Shown here piece by piece: positions 8,558 through 17,556 of a stretch of 64,000 nt of DNA (position 1 is its first letter; each line of letters starts with the position of its first letter). The notes under the pieces were generated by a model. That model saw only the letters and a list, made by a program, of their open reading frames with translations, was not told the DNA's origin and did not search any database. Made by a program: the position numbers and the translations under genes. The DNA comes from Kordia sp965283645 (lineage in GTDB: Bacteria > Bacteroidota > Bacteroidia > Flavobacteriales > Flavobacteriaceae). Where the stretch lies: assembly GCF_965283645.1 (NCBI RefSeq), contig NZ_CBDIPG010000001.1, forward strand, positions 682,001-746,000. Reading direction: 5' to 3'.

Positions 8558-9346
8558 CTAATCTACCTTTGTTACTTCATAACAAACTGACTTACAATTC
8601 AAATAATTATTTATTAAATTTTCTTTGACTAAAGTCGAAACAAATTTTTTGTCATCTTCATTAAATTTATTGTAATTAGAATATGATAGTAAAGAAAGTA
8701 AAGATTCTTTTTCTATATCTGTCCTTTCATAAGGATTAACAAAATTTGAATTAATGAAAGTTTTATTAATTACGAAGTCTTTTTTGTCTAAGTTATCGAT
8801 ATAATCTCTAACAAATAATGATCGATCATGGTATTTTCGTGCAGTACGTTTCCATAATTTAGTGAATATAGAATCTTCTGAATCTAATACTATTATTAGA
8901 GTTACATTATTAGGAAGATTATTTATAAGATTATAAAAAGATTCTTTTTCAATTAGGTAAACTAAATGAATTGCTAAAATTATATCTACATCTATTGAAA
9001 CTATATTAAATGCTTCCTCGAATGGGCTATTAATTCTCTCTATATTTTTAACTTTGTTAGTGTTTTTGATAGAATCTACAGCTTCGTTAATCATCAAAGT
9101 ATCTGGATCAACTAACTTTATTGTTTCAAAACTCTGCTCGCTTCTTAATACTAATTCTCTGGTAATTAAGCCATCTCCACAACCTAGGTCTAAAATTCGA
9201 GATATATTTTTATTCCAAGAATTTAAACCTATTATATGTTTAGCTGTTATAACATTTTCGTCACTTATGGCTCTAAAAATTTTCCAACTAGATACATAAT
9301 GTTCACGAGTCATTGGAAAATCTATTTTCATATTTGTTTCAATCAT
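8558..9346 (-). CDS. Class I SAM-dependent methyltransferase
   Basis: 262 residues. The SAM-binding motif I is clear (ILDLGCGDGLITREL, about 50-64), followed by an acidic residue at the end of strand 2 (LVDPD, about 80) and a motif IV-like strand (IDVDIILAIHLVYLI, about 115-130). The substrate cannot be read from the sequence. It is the last gene of a tight three-gene operon, 5 bp after the transporter gene, so its substrate may relate to the transported queuosine precursor or to a modified nucleic acid. That link is inference. Confidence 0.75.
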   Translation of the reverse strand: MIETNMKIDFPMTREHYVSSWKIFRAISDENVITAKHIIGLNSWNKNISRILDLGCGDGLITRELVLRSEQSFETIKLVDPDTLMINEAVDSIKNTNKVKNIERINSPFEEAFNIVSIDVDIILAIHLVYLIEKESFYNLINNLPNNVTLIIVLDSEDSIFTKLWKRTARKYHDRSLFVRDYIDNLDKKDFVINKTFINSNFVNPYERTDIEKESLLSLLSYSNYNKFNEDDKKFVSTLVKENLINNYLNCKSVCYEVTKVD

Positions 9347-9351
9347 ACATT

Positions 9352-10032
9352 TTATTTAACCTTAAAAGGATTATAATTAACTTCAACATCATATTTATCT
9401 TCCTCTTCTTTCTTCTTTAACCAACTTACAAAGAGGTAAGTTAAAGGAGTTGCTATAACCTCATACAATGTTTTTAATATAAATCCTGATACAATAATAG
9501 TAATTAAATCATTGAAAGCAAATATACCAGCAAAAGCAATAATGTTAAAAATAATACTATCAGCTCCTTCTCCAATAATTGTTGATCCAATAGTTCTCAT
9601 CCAAAGTTTTTTTCCTTTCATTTTCAACTTCATAATAGACATTACGTATGAATTCAAAAATGATCCAACTAGAAAAGCGATAAAACTTGCAAATGCTATT
9701 CTAGGTGCAAAACCAAAAATTTTAGAAAAACTTTCCTGATCTTGCCAAAAAACAGCTGGAGTTAAAATTGTTGCTATATAGTAGAAAAATGACATTAAAG
9801 CTAATGATAAGAAACCCCACCATATAACTGAGCGTGTTTTTTCATATCCATAAACTTCTGTTAATGCATCATTGATTATATAAGCAATTGGGAAACAAAT
9901 TATACCCGCAGGAAGAGAAAACCCCCAAAAGGTTATAATTTTGACTGCCAGAGTATTACCGATTAAAAGCATAGCTATAAATAACATTGCTACGCCGTGA
10001 AAATATCTATATCCTTTAGGTGCTGTTTTCAT
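9352..10032 (-). CDS. yhhQ: Queuosine precursor transporter, YhhQ/VUT family
   Basis: 226 residues, about six membrane helices. The family landmarks are present: NTLAVKI near the N-terminus, PAGIICFPIAYIINDALTEVYGYE, and the GEGADSIIFNIIAF segment. The family imports 7-deazaguanine precursors (preQ0/preQ1) used for queuosine in tRNA and for some DNA modifications. Carriage on a mobile element, between a regulator and a methyltransferase with 5-bp gaps on each side, is unusual. It suggests dedicated use of the imported base, but no queuosine biosynthesis gene is in this window. Confidence 0.85.
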   Translation of the reverse strand: MKTAPKGYRYFHGVAMLFIAMLLIGNTLAVKIITFWGFSLPAGIICFPIAYIINDALTEVYGYEKTRSVIWWGFLSLALMSFFYYIATILTPAVFWQDQESFSKIFGFAPRIAFASFIAFLVGSFLNSYVMSIMKLKMKGKKLWMRTIGSTIIGEGADSIIFNIIAFAGIFAFNDLITIIVSGFILKTLYEVIATPLTYLFVSWLKKKEEEDKYDVEVNYNPFKVK

Positions 10033-10037
10033 AATTT

Positions 10038-10922
10038 TTATATTATATCAGTAAATTTTATTTCATTTAATCCCTGTTCAGAGAAAGTTAATAATTTCTT
10101 AAGATGAGTATCTTTCCATAACTGAGTGACGTCATCAGAATATCTTGCAACACTTGGGTCATTTCTAACATAAGAAACACAAAAACTTGTAATTTTTATA
10201 GAATTATATTGTAATGCAATTACTGGAAAACAACACAATTCTTCATCAATTGTATAGACTTTTAACTTTCCTAGATTATTTATTTCGGTGAGAGTTTTAT
10301 CTGCTAATTGAATATTCATAGAATATTCTTCATTTAACCTGTTTCTAAGGCTTTTCCAAAATTTAATAGCAATTAAACTATTTTTAGAGTTTGGTAAGAA
10401 AAATTTATAGTTTGCTTCTACTAGATTACTATATTCAGGAGTTGGTTTAATTACTCCAAGTTTATAAAGAAGTTGATTTTTTAACTCATCTGCATAAATA
10501 GAGTGATGCAGCTCGGCTGGTTCAAGCGTGACGATAATAATTTCTGAAGCTTTTTCTGTTTCATTTCTTAAATCAAAAAAATCTTTATCTCCAATATCAA
10601 GCCTCTTTTCTATTAGCCTCGATTCTGATTGGTACTTAAATGAATCAAATAAGTCTTTTTTAAAACTTTCTACATGGCTCAAATTATCATATCTTGACAG
10701 AATAGCATCTTCAATAGCTTTTCTTAAATTTTTACTTACGTTTCTTTCCCCTGTAAAAATTTGACTTAAAGAACTTCTAACCGTCGATTCTCTTTTACTT
10801 TTATATTGATGATCTTTGAGAGACATTATTGATTTTGCTAAATCAATTTGATTTTCAAATAGTGGAGTATTTTCTTTACCAACTCTTGCCTCAAAAAGAA
10901 AATATGATGGAGATTTGCTCAT
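10038..10922 (-). CDS. Regulator-like protein heading the transporter operon
   Basis: 294 residues. The N-terminal 75 residues contain a likely HTH (SSLSQIFTGERNVSKNLRKAI). The rest is an alpha/beta domain of unknown type (about 95-285) that might sense a ligand. It is the first gene of the operon 10922-8558, a usual position for an autoregulator. I do not recognise the family. Confidence 0.5.
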   Translation of the reverse strand: MSKSPSYFLFEARVGKENTPLFENQIDLAKSIMSLKDHQYKSKRESTVRSSLSQIFTGERNVSKNLRKAIEDAILSRYDNLSHVESFKKDLFDSFKYQSESRLIEKRLDIGDKDFFDLRNETEKASEIIIVTLEPAELHHSIYADELKNQLLYKLGVIKPTPEYSNLVEANYKFFLPNSKNSLIAIKFWKSLRNRLNEEYSMNIQLADKTLTEINNLGKLKVYTIDEELCCFPVIALQYNSIKITSFCVSYVRNDPSVARYSDDVTQLWKDTHLKKLLTFSEQGLNEIKFTDII

Positions 10923-10996
10923 TTGAAATTAAATTAAAATGTTAATTTACATAAAAATTACAAAAATATTGTTTTTTTATGAAAATTTTATCTAAT

Positions 10997-13900
10997 TTAT
11001 TTCTTCTTTTTTATGGCATTTATGACTTTATTCCTAATAGAATCTTTTTTCTGTTTAGATGAATCATTTGGATGATAGTTAACATTAACGCGCCATCCTT
11101 TTACTTTGGTAGTGGACTTTTTTTCTTTTTCAGTAAGAGCATCTAAATGTGTACTCAATTCATTAGGATGCATATAAAAAGTCTTTCTAAATGATTTTGC
11201 TGTAATAGCTTTCTTTGCTCGCTTTTGTATGTTATTTCTATGCATCTCACTTTCAGAAACAAGGAATACTAAATCATAATCAGCAGACAGGCATTTTTCA
11301 ATATTTTTAACTTCGTAATTAATAGAATTGGTAACTGATACCTCAACAGCAATGCGAATATCATTTTGTGTTAGTCCCACATCTACTCTACCAACATTCT
11401 TTATTTCTTCTTCAATACGTGCAACAAATCCTCGCTGTTGCGCCATGGTCTTGATATATTCTTGAAGAGAACGATGCTTACGCAGAACCTCCTGTTCTTC
11501 TTCTTTTTTGATATACGCTTCGGTATCAAAAGATTCTTTTTCTTTGGGTTCTACTTTAGGTTTAACCTCCTTAATAACTGCTGGCTTTGTAACAACTTCT
11601 TCTTTAACCACAACTTCTTTTTTAATAGATGTTTTTTGCTGCGGTAGAAGCGTCGCAAGAAGTTCTTTTATATGTTCTTTACTCTTTGAATATTTTTCTC
11701 GTGAATACTGAATAATGTGTGATAGTACCGATGGATTGGATTGAACTGTTTGTATGCCTAAGGTACGCATATTAAAATCATTGCTCCGCTTATGCACCCG
11801 CACAATAGCTTCTCCTCTATCAAGTTCCATAAAGTCTTCTGCTTCAAAAAATGAAAAGCTTGGTGCAATCTTTTTACTATCCTTATCACTCTGCCTAAAG
11901 AAGATTTGCGTAGCGGTATTACTTAAAATTGAGTTTAACAGATTGTTTGGAACTTGCTCCAAATGTTGAAGCGTCAGCACAAGACTTAAATTATACTTCC
12001 TAGCACCACTTAAAATTTGTTCAATCACAGGCGTATTTGCATAATTGTGACTTTCATCAATATAGAGGTGTATGGGAAATCTTTCATGTTGAGCAAAACT
12101 CTGACGAGAGAACGCAATTTGATTAATTTTTGAAATGATAAGGTGTGCTAAAAATATTGAGTTCTGTAAACCAATTAAGCCAACTGATAACTGAATCAGT
12201 ACAAGTTTCCGCTCTTCAACTAATTCTCTAAAGTTAATACCTCTGGTTTGGCAAAAGATGTTCCGTAACAAACGTGTTTGCATAAAGATATCAATACGTA
12301 ACAATAATGGCGATAAATCGTTTCTTCTTACTAATGGAAATTCGTTATTCCAATAGTACAAAAGTATTTGATCATCAAGCGACTGCAAAAATTCAGCCCT
12401 AAAATTTTGCTCTAATAAGAAGCGTTTCATGTCGAGTATGGATGCTTCTTTTTCAGAATAGATAAAGGTTGAAATAGTTTTTTGTAATACGGATTGGATT
12501 CTATCTCCCGAACTAATCCATGTGTCAGCAAATGCAGTTGCTAAATCAGATGCTAGAACCGTTTTCTCTGCATCCGTTTCTGTTGAAAAAATATTAAAGC
12601 CAAAAGAATAGTCTTGGTCAGCAAGATTGATATACACAACATCATCCTGCTTATCTTCGGGTATTAATTCTAAAATATCGTGTACAAGATCACCATGTGG
12701 ATCAAGTACAAAGGCAGAATTTTTGAATGCTATATCTTGACGTATGAGTTGCTTCAACAAGTGGCTTTTCCCTGTACCTGTAGCACCACCAGCAACGATA
12801 TGCTTACTAAAAATATCATCATTAATACTGACGTATTCTTGTTCTCCATTATGCTCATTGATACCAAGTACATACTTCTGCTGAATGACTTCTTTTGGTA
12901 ACAACTTTGTTTTGTTATTACCATGACCAAGCTTTGCCGATACAACACTTTTGTTTGGGTAATGGATAAAGGTGCTGAGTTCTTTAGCGTTGAGAATAAA
13001 TCCCAGGCGATTACTTAATCGCTCATGTAAATTAAATACATGAAAATCATAGTTATATCCCTCATTAGATAACGGAATCAACATATTAAATTCTGAACGA
13101 GAAACGTTACTGATGCTACGCGCGAGTTCTTGCGCTAGATACTGACTTCTTTCATTACTTCTTCCTTGGGTAGCAATACGCATAACAACTGAAAATAACG
13201 GATAGGACGTTTTCATCTTTGCGCACGTAAGCATTTCGGGAGCGTCAGCGAAGAATGAACCACCACTTCCATCACTTACCGAATATGGAATATCTTTTGC
13301 GAGTGGAGATGTAATACCTTTAAAGAGTATCTGAACAACTGCAACATCATCTGCCCTTAATGAATCAAGTGTTGCAATAATTGAAGTTAATGGATCGATA
13401 CTATATGAATCGGCTTGCGCTATTGGTCGCATAAATTCATCATTCAATCCAAAATCTGCAATAGCAATATCGCAGAGCGTATCAAAACCAAACGATTCAA
13501 TATCTATCTTTTTTGTAATGATATTCGGAAAATAGGCTCTAATTTGTGATTCTAATCGTTCACTATCGAAGGTGCTACATACTATTTGAATGTTGATTGT
13601 ATCTACGGTACCGTGTATCTCAAAAGACATTGGATATGCCGTTGACGACAGCATGCTAAGAAACTCAATGTTTTTCAAAGGATGCACTTCATTACCTTTA
13701 GGAAATGAAAGTACAAATCCTATTATGTTAGGAATTGCTTCTGCTTCTATCAGGCGTGCCAGTGTATCAGGTTCTGCAACTTCCGCTACTTCTTTCTGCT
13801 CTGATTCAAAAAACTTTCCGATACGTTTGAATAACGATGGTACTCGTCCATCATCAATTACAGGAGCAACATTCTGAGTATACCCAAAAGGAATGTACGG

Positions 13901-14002
13901 TATCTCTATGTCAACAGGAGCTTCGAAGTGGTAATAACCACGATATCGATACTCCCATTGATAGAAATCTAGTGTTCTTTGTTCACTTAGACTTAGATTC
14001 AT
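10997..14002 (-). CDS. VirD4/TraD/HerA-like ATPase with C-terminal nuclease-like domain
   Basis: 1001 residues. Walker A GATGTGKS is at 406-413, followed by DPHGD and, near residue 665, Walker B IHLYIDESHNY. This region matches the DNA-pumping ATPases of conjugation (type IV coupling proteins). Residues 1-380 are an extra N-terminal domain without clear membrane segments. The C-terminal part has a charged linker (about 800-860) and then a segment (RVDVGLTQNDIRIAVEVSV, about 890-910) with the D-x-n-E-x-S/K look of a PDDEXK-type fold; whether it cuts DNA is uncertain. It follows the membrane-protein gene by 3 bp and probably forms a DNA-translocating complex with it. Confidence 0.8.
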   Translation of the reverse strand: MNLSLSEQRTLDFYQWEYRYRGYYHFEAPVDIEIPYIPFGYTQNVAPVIDDGRVPSLFKRIGKFFESEQKEVAEVAEPDTLARLIEAEAIPNIIGFVLSFPKGNEVHPLKNIEFLSMLSSTAYPMSFEIHGTVDTINIQIVCSTFDSERLESQIRAYFPNIITKKIDIESFGFDTLCDIAIADFGLNDEFMRPIAQADSYSIDPLTSIIATLDSLRADDVAVVQILFKGITSPLAKDIPYSVSDGSGGSFFADAPEMLTCAKMKTSYPLFSVVMRIATQGRSNERSQYLAQELARSISNVSRSEFNMLIPLSNEGYNYDFHVFNLHERLSNRLGFILNAKELSTFIHYPNKSVVSAKLGHGNNKTKLLPKEVIQQKYVLGINEHNGEQEYVSINDDIFSKHIVAGGATGTGKSHLLKQLIRQDIAFKNSAFVLDPHGDLVHDILELIPEDKQDDVVYINLADQDYSFGFNIFSTETDAEKTVLASDLATAFADTWISSGDRIQSVLQKTISTFIYSEKEASILDMKRFLLEQNFRAEFLQSLDDQILLYYWNNEFPLVRRNDLSPLLLRIDIFMQTRLLRNIFCQTRGINFRELVEERKLVLIQLSVGLIGLQNSIFLAHLIISKINQIAFSRQSFAQHERFPIHLYIDESHNYANTPVIEQILSGARKYNLSLVLTLQHLEQVPNNLLNSILSNTATQIFFRQSDKDSKKIAPSFSFFEAEDFMELDRGEAIVRVHKRSNDFNMRTLGIQTVQSNPSVLSHIIQYSREKYSKSKEHIKELLATLLPQQKTSIKKEVVVKEEVVTKPAVIKEVKPKVEPKEKESFDTEAYIKKEEEQEVLRKHRSLQEYIKTMAQQRGFVARIEEEIKNVGRVDVGLTQNDIRIAVEVSVTNSINYEVKNIEKCLSADYDLVFLVSESEMHRNNIQKRAKKAITAKSFRKTFYMHPNELSTHLDALTEKEKKSTTKVKGWRVNVNYHPNDSSKQKKDSIRNKVINAIKKKK

Positions 14003-14005
14003 TTC

Positions 14006-14587
14006 TTAACGTGTAAACACATTATTAAGTAGTGGTTTACGTTCAGCTTCATTTAAGCTTCGTACTCCTTTATCTTTCGTAATATCATCAAGAACTTTCA
14101 ATACGGATGATTGTGCGTATGACATAAACATAGAAGCAGTATCGATGCGGTAATACGTAACAGGATAGAGTTTTTCAGCTAACCATGCACCAGCAAATGG
14201 AATTTTAGAGACTACAAGTTTTCCAAAAGAGTTTTTGTACAACAGCCACCACGAAATAAAGAAGCCATTTCCAAACTTTGCTCCACAAATATCGTATTGA
14301 TAATCTTTCCATGTTACTCGTAAATACAAGCGTGAAAATGAAAGCATACCTCCTTCTTTTAAACTTTTCTTTCTCATCGTGATGTTGGTAATACCATGAG
14401 ATTTGAGTTCAACTGTTAATCGTTCATAAAATTCAGTTGGAGAATACTGAAATCCATCGATAAGGGTATTCCAATTAGAGTGATGATCTTTCAGAGCCTT
14501 ACTGAAAATATACTTTAGGATAATGAAGATAATGACTCCATACAGGAGATACCACGAGTAAAAAATAATGTAATAAATAATGTCCAT
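14006..14587 (-). CDS. Membrane protein paired with the VirD4-like ATPase
   Basis: 193 residues. One clear membrane segment lies at the N-terminus (about 4-28); a second hydrophobic patch is near FFISWWLLY (about 108-118). The remainder looks cytoplasmic. It is encoded 3 bp upstream of the large ATPase gene, so it may be the membrane anchor for the pump, which has no membrane helices of its own. The 273 bp upstream (14588-14860) show nothing recognisable. Confidence 0.6.
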   Translation of the reverse strand: MDIIYYIIFYSWYLLYGVIIFIILKYIFSKALKDHHSNWNTLIDGFQYSPTEFYERLTVELKSHGITNITMRKKSLKEGGMLSFSRLYLRVTWKDYQYDICGAKFGNGFFISWWLLYKNSFGKLVVSKIPFAGAWLAEKLYPVTYYRIDTASMFMSYAQSSVLKVLDDITKDKGVRSLNEAERKPLLNNVFTR

Positions 14588-14860
14588 GTTATTGGATTTT
14601 AAGATTAATATTACATCGAAAATACTGAGGTGTGCTTGGTCAACAAGGGAGAAATGACAAGAGTATATTTTTAGAGGATAAGAGGCTTATAGAAGTGATA
14701 AAATACTAAATTCTAGGTTTTGTTGTACTTATAAAGGTGTATTAATCCTCTCCACTTAAATACTTGGAATTAAAAACTGCACAAACACTGGTAAATGCGA
14801 GCTATGATACTTTCCATTGAGTGAATTGAAGGTATAAAACCTAATCTAGAATCACATTAC

Positions 14861-15751
14861 CTAGCTAAATAGATCCTTTAAGATATTCAAAGTTTCTGAT
14901 AAGGTTTTTAACATTGTCGTTTCTTTAAAAGAGCCTACTTTCGTCAATTCTACAAGGGTAAGAAGCAATGATAAAGCACTAGAGATTATTAAAGAAATTC
15001 TAATGACGTTAAGAGAATTCCGGTAATTAGGTTTCTCTTTGTTTCTTAATATCTGAATAAAGACAATTGGAATTAAAAAAGTACCTATCAAACATATAAA
15101 TATAACAATTGCTGGATCGAATGAAGTTTCAGGTATGTCTTTGAAATAGAAATTTAAAGAGTGGATTAATAAAAAAATACTAATTATTGAAACTAAAATG
15201 ATGATTTTGTTTAATACGAGATAATTGGAGATTTTATCAAGCACATTCACTTTAGGTATATCTTTCAGATTTTCATCATATTTCTCCTTAACATAATCAA
15301 AATACAGTATATACATAATGATTGTCAGCGCTATAAAAAATAAGACATAGAGAATAAACAATAATGATTCCCAAAAAGTGTTGTAAGAATAGCTTTGAGT
15401 ACTAGCACTATAATAATCTGAATATACTCTTTGCCTTTTTTGATTTACATAATAAAACCTTTTTAGATTATCTCCTAAATTGTATTTTTTTTCATCTGAG
15501 GAGAACTCTAGAGAATCATTTAAAGTAAAAGTCCAAACCTTAATGTAGTTTACATAAAATCTTTCTCCATCAGAAATTTCAAATCTTTGTATTGTGTCAC
15601 TAATCTTTTTTACGGTATATAGTTCATTCTTTTTTGATAAATACAACTGCTTCTTGTGAATGTTAGATTCTATATTACCCCAAAGAGCAAAGAAGAATAG
15701 AAAAAAACTTATTATTGTAGCGCATCCTGTAAAACAACCATCATCGTGCAT
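14861..15751 (-). CDS. Multi-pass membrane protein, DUF3592-like N-terminal part
   Basis: 296 residues with about five membrane helices (about 9-25, 130-155, 178-200, 210-235, 250-270). Between the first two is a soluble domain (about 40-125) containing YTVKKISDTIQRF and GDNLKRFYY, which loosely recalls DUF3592 proteins. Function unknown. It follows the helicase gene after 57 bp on the same strand and may belong to the same candidate defence operon. Confidence 0.5.
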   Translation of the reverse strand: MHDDGCFTGCATIISFFLFFFALWGNIESNIHKKQLYLSKKNELYTVKKISDTIQRFEISDGERFYVNYIKVWTFTLNDSLEFSSDEKKYNLGDNLKRFYYVNQKRQRVYSDYYSASTQSYSYNTFWESLLFILYVLFFIALTIIMYILYFDYVKEKYDENLKDIPKVNVLDKISNYLVLNKIIILVSIISIFLLIHSLNFYFKDIPETSFDPAIVIFICLIGTFLIPIVFIQILRNKEKPNYRNSLNVIRISLIISSALSLLLTLVELTKVGSFKETTMLKTLSETLNILKDLFS

Positions 15752-15808
15752 ATAAAAAGTTCTTTATCATTAAGATTTCATTTTCTTATAAATCCACAAA
15801 AAAATTGA

Positions 15809-17548
15809 TTATATAGCTAAATTATCAATATCATCATCTAAATCACACATATCAATTACCTCATTATTTTTCATAAAAATTTGATTTTTTTCTGGAAGTG
15901 GTTCAACCAAGAAAAGGGTGTTTTTTGCTCTTGTTATCGCAACATATTTCAAACATTTTTCTTGATAAATTTGCCAATCTAACATCCCTTCAATTTTTCG
16001 AGGTAGATTATTATATTCAAGGATAAAAACTCTATTTGCTTCTAGTCCTTTCGCTTTATGGATGGAAGAAAGAATTACTGAATCCTCATCTTTTCCATCC
16101 ATTAACTTCTCAATAAATTTGAATAATTGATCTAAATTATTCGTATCATCAGAATTAAAATAACAGGTTTCCAAGATGTTTATACTGTCTCTGAGATTCT
16201 CTAATTTATCAAAGTTTGCAGGATTATTACCTAGCTTGACCTTAGCAGCTTTGAAAATATTTTCTAAATGCTCAACTAAGTTTTCAAAATAATATTCATC
16301 ATAAAGTTTTTTATTTGGAACTAAATTTTTCAATTCTTTGAGAATCTCGGTTTTCCCAATAATCTTGCATTTTATGTTTACTTTTAGAAATTCAAAAACA
16401 ACATCAAATAAATCTGAATTAGAACGAGAAAGAACATAATCTGATTGCCTAGCGTGTTCTATGATTTCATTAAACTGAATTTTTTCTACGCTACCCTCAT
16501 TTGTATTCATCGTAGTTATGTCAGTCCTAATTTCCTTTGCTAATTCAATAATCTTTTTGTCACACCTAAAACAATTAGTTAATTTAAACATTGATGGCTC
16601 AAATGTTTGTTGAATATTATTAAAGGACTTTTCTGAAGCTCCTGCAAAACCATAAATTGACTGGAAGGGATCGCCAACAGCAAATAATCTACCTTGCTTT
16701 TTTATATGTTTAGTAATTACTTTTAACTGAGCATTAGATAAGTCTTGGCATTCATCTACAAAAACAATATCATAGTGATGCCTAGCTTTAAGTTTTAGAT
16801 GACAAGGAAGAAAAATCATATCTGCAAAATCATAGACCCCTTTTTCAGTAGCTTGATTAATACCTTCTTCAATTACAAGTTCTATAAATTCTAAATACAA
16901 CTCTGTTATTTGCTTATCATCAGAATTAATATCTATTCCATATTTCTCAATCAATAATTTAAACTTATTTACTCCCTGAGAAAAATAAAGAGTATACCTC
17001 ATTAAATCAGTTAACTTATAGTAATTAGAGTAAAATATTTTATAAAAATTATCTACCTCATCTTGCTTTTTAAGTCTGTAGTAATGATCTCTTATTTTAT
17101 CAAAAATCAAAGTAAATTTTGAGGGTTTCTCATATTCATAAGAATCCTTTTTCCTTTTTAATTTATTATTAAGAATGTGATAGTACTTAGAAGTATTAGG
17201 GGCTTTATATCCAATTACATCATAGCTATGTTTCAAAATATTTAATCCTAAAGCATACGTTGTTCTTACAATAACATTATCATAATCATTCGTTTTTTTA
17301 TGAATCTCTAATTGAATTTTTTTATTAAATGCACAAAAAAGAATTTGCTTATTAGAATCAATATAACTTATACCTTGAATGATGGTGGTAGTTTTACCAG
17401 AGCCAGCAACGGCATCAATCATCCCGTGACCTTTTCCTTTATGGAAAAAATTGAAAATTAATTCTTGTTCTTTAGTTGGGTTAAATGGCATTAAGATATC
17501 TTTATTTATAATTAATCTTTGTCTTTGTTTAGTATTTAAAATACTCAT
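15809..17548 (-). CDS. UvrD-like superfamily 1 helicase
   Basis: About 579 residues from the ATG at 17548, 8 bp after the upstream stop; the longer ORF form would overlap that gene. Q-motif-like FNPTKEQELIFNF, Walker A AGSGKTTT (about 48-55), Walker B (YDIVFVDECQD), motif III (VGDPFQSIYGFAGA) and the C-terminal motif (SSIHKAKGLEANRVF...YVAITRAKN) are all present. It is an ATP-driven 3'-5' DNA helicase by family. It is shorter than housekeeping UvrD (about 720) and sits third in an operon with a DNA-associated-like protein and a membrane protein, a layout that suggests phage defence, as in Gabija-type systems where a UvrD-like helicase is one component. Confidence 0.88.
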   Translation of the reverse strand: MSILNTKQRQRLIINKDILMPFNPTKEQELIFNFFHKGKGHGMIDAVAGSGKTTTIIQGISYIDSNKQILFCAFNKKIQLEIHKKTNDYDNVIVRTTYALGLNILKHSYDVIGYKAPNTSKYYHILNNKLKRKKDSYEYEKPSKFTLIFDKIRDHYYRLKKQDEVDNFYKIFYSNYYKLTDLMRYTLYFSQGVNKFKLLIEKYGIDINSDDKQITELYLEFIELVIEEGINQATEKGVYDFADMIFLPCHLKLKARHHYDIVFVDECQDLSNAQLKVITKHIKKQGRLFAVGDPFQSIYGFAGASEKSFNNIQQTFEPSMFKLTNCFRCDKKIIELAKEIRTDITTMNTNEGSVEKIQFNEIIEHARQSDYVLSRSNSDLFDVVFEFLKVNIKCKIIGKTEILKELKNLVPNKKLYDEYYFENLVEHLENIFKAAKVKLGNNPANFDKLENLRDSINILETCYFNSDDTNNLDQLFKFIEKLMDGKDEDSVILSSIHKAKGLEANRVFILEYNNLPRKIEGMLDWQIYQEKCLKYVAITRAKNTLFLVEPLPEKNQIFMKNNEVIDMCDLDDDIDNLAI

Positions 17549-17556
17549 GATATTTT

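Noticed and set aside
11438..11711. Plus-strand ORFs rich in Phe/Leu within the large ATPase gene
   Set aside because: Antisense shadows of the Lys/Glu-rich linker in the ATPase.
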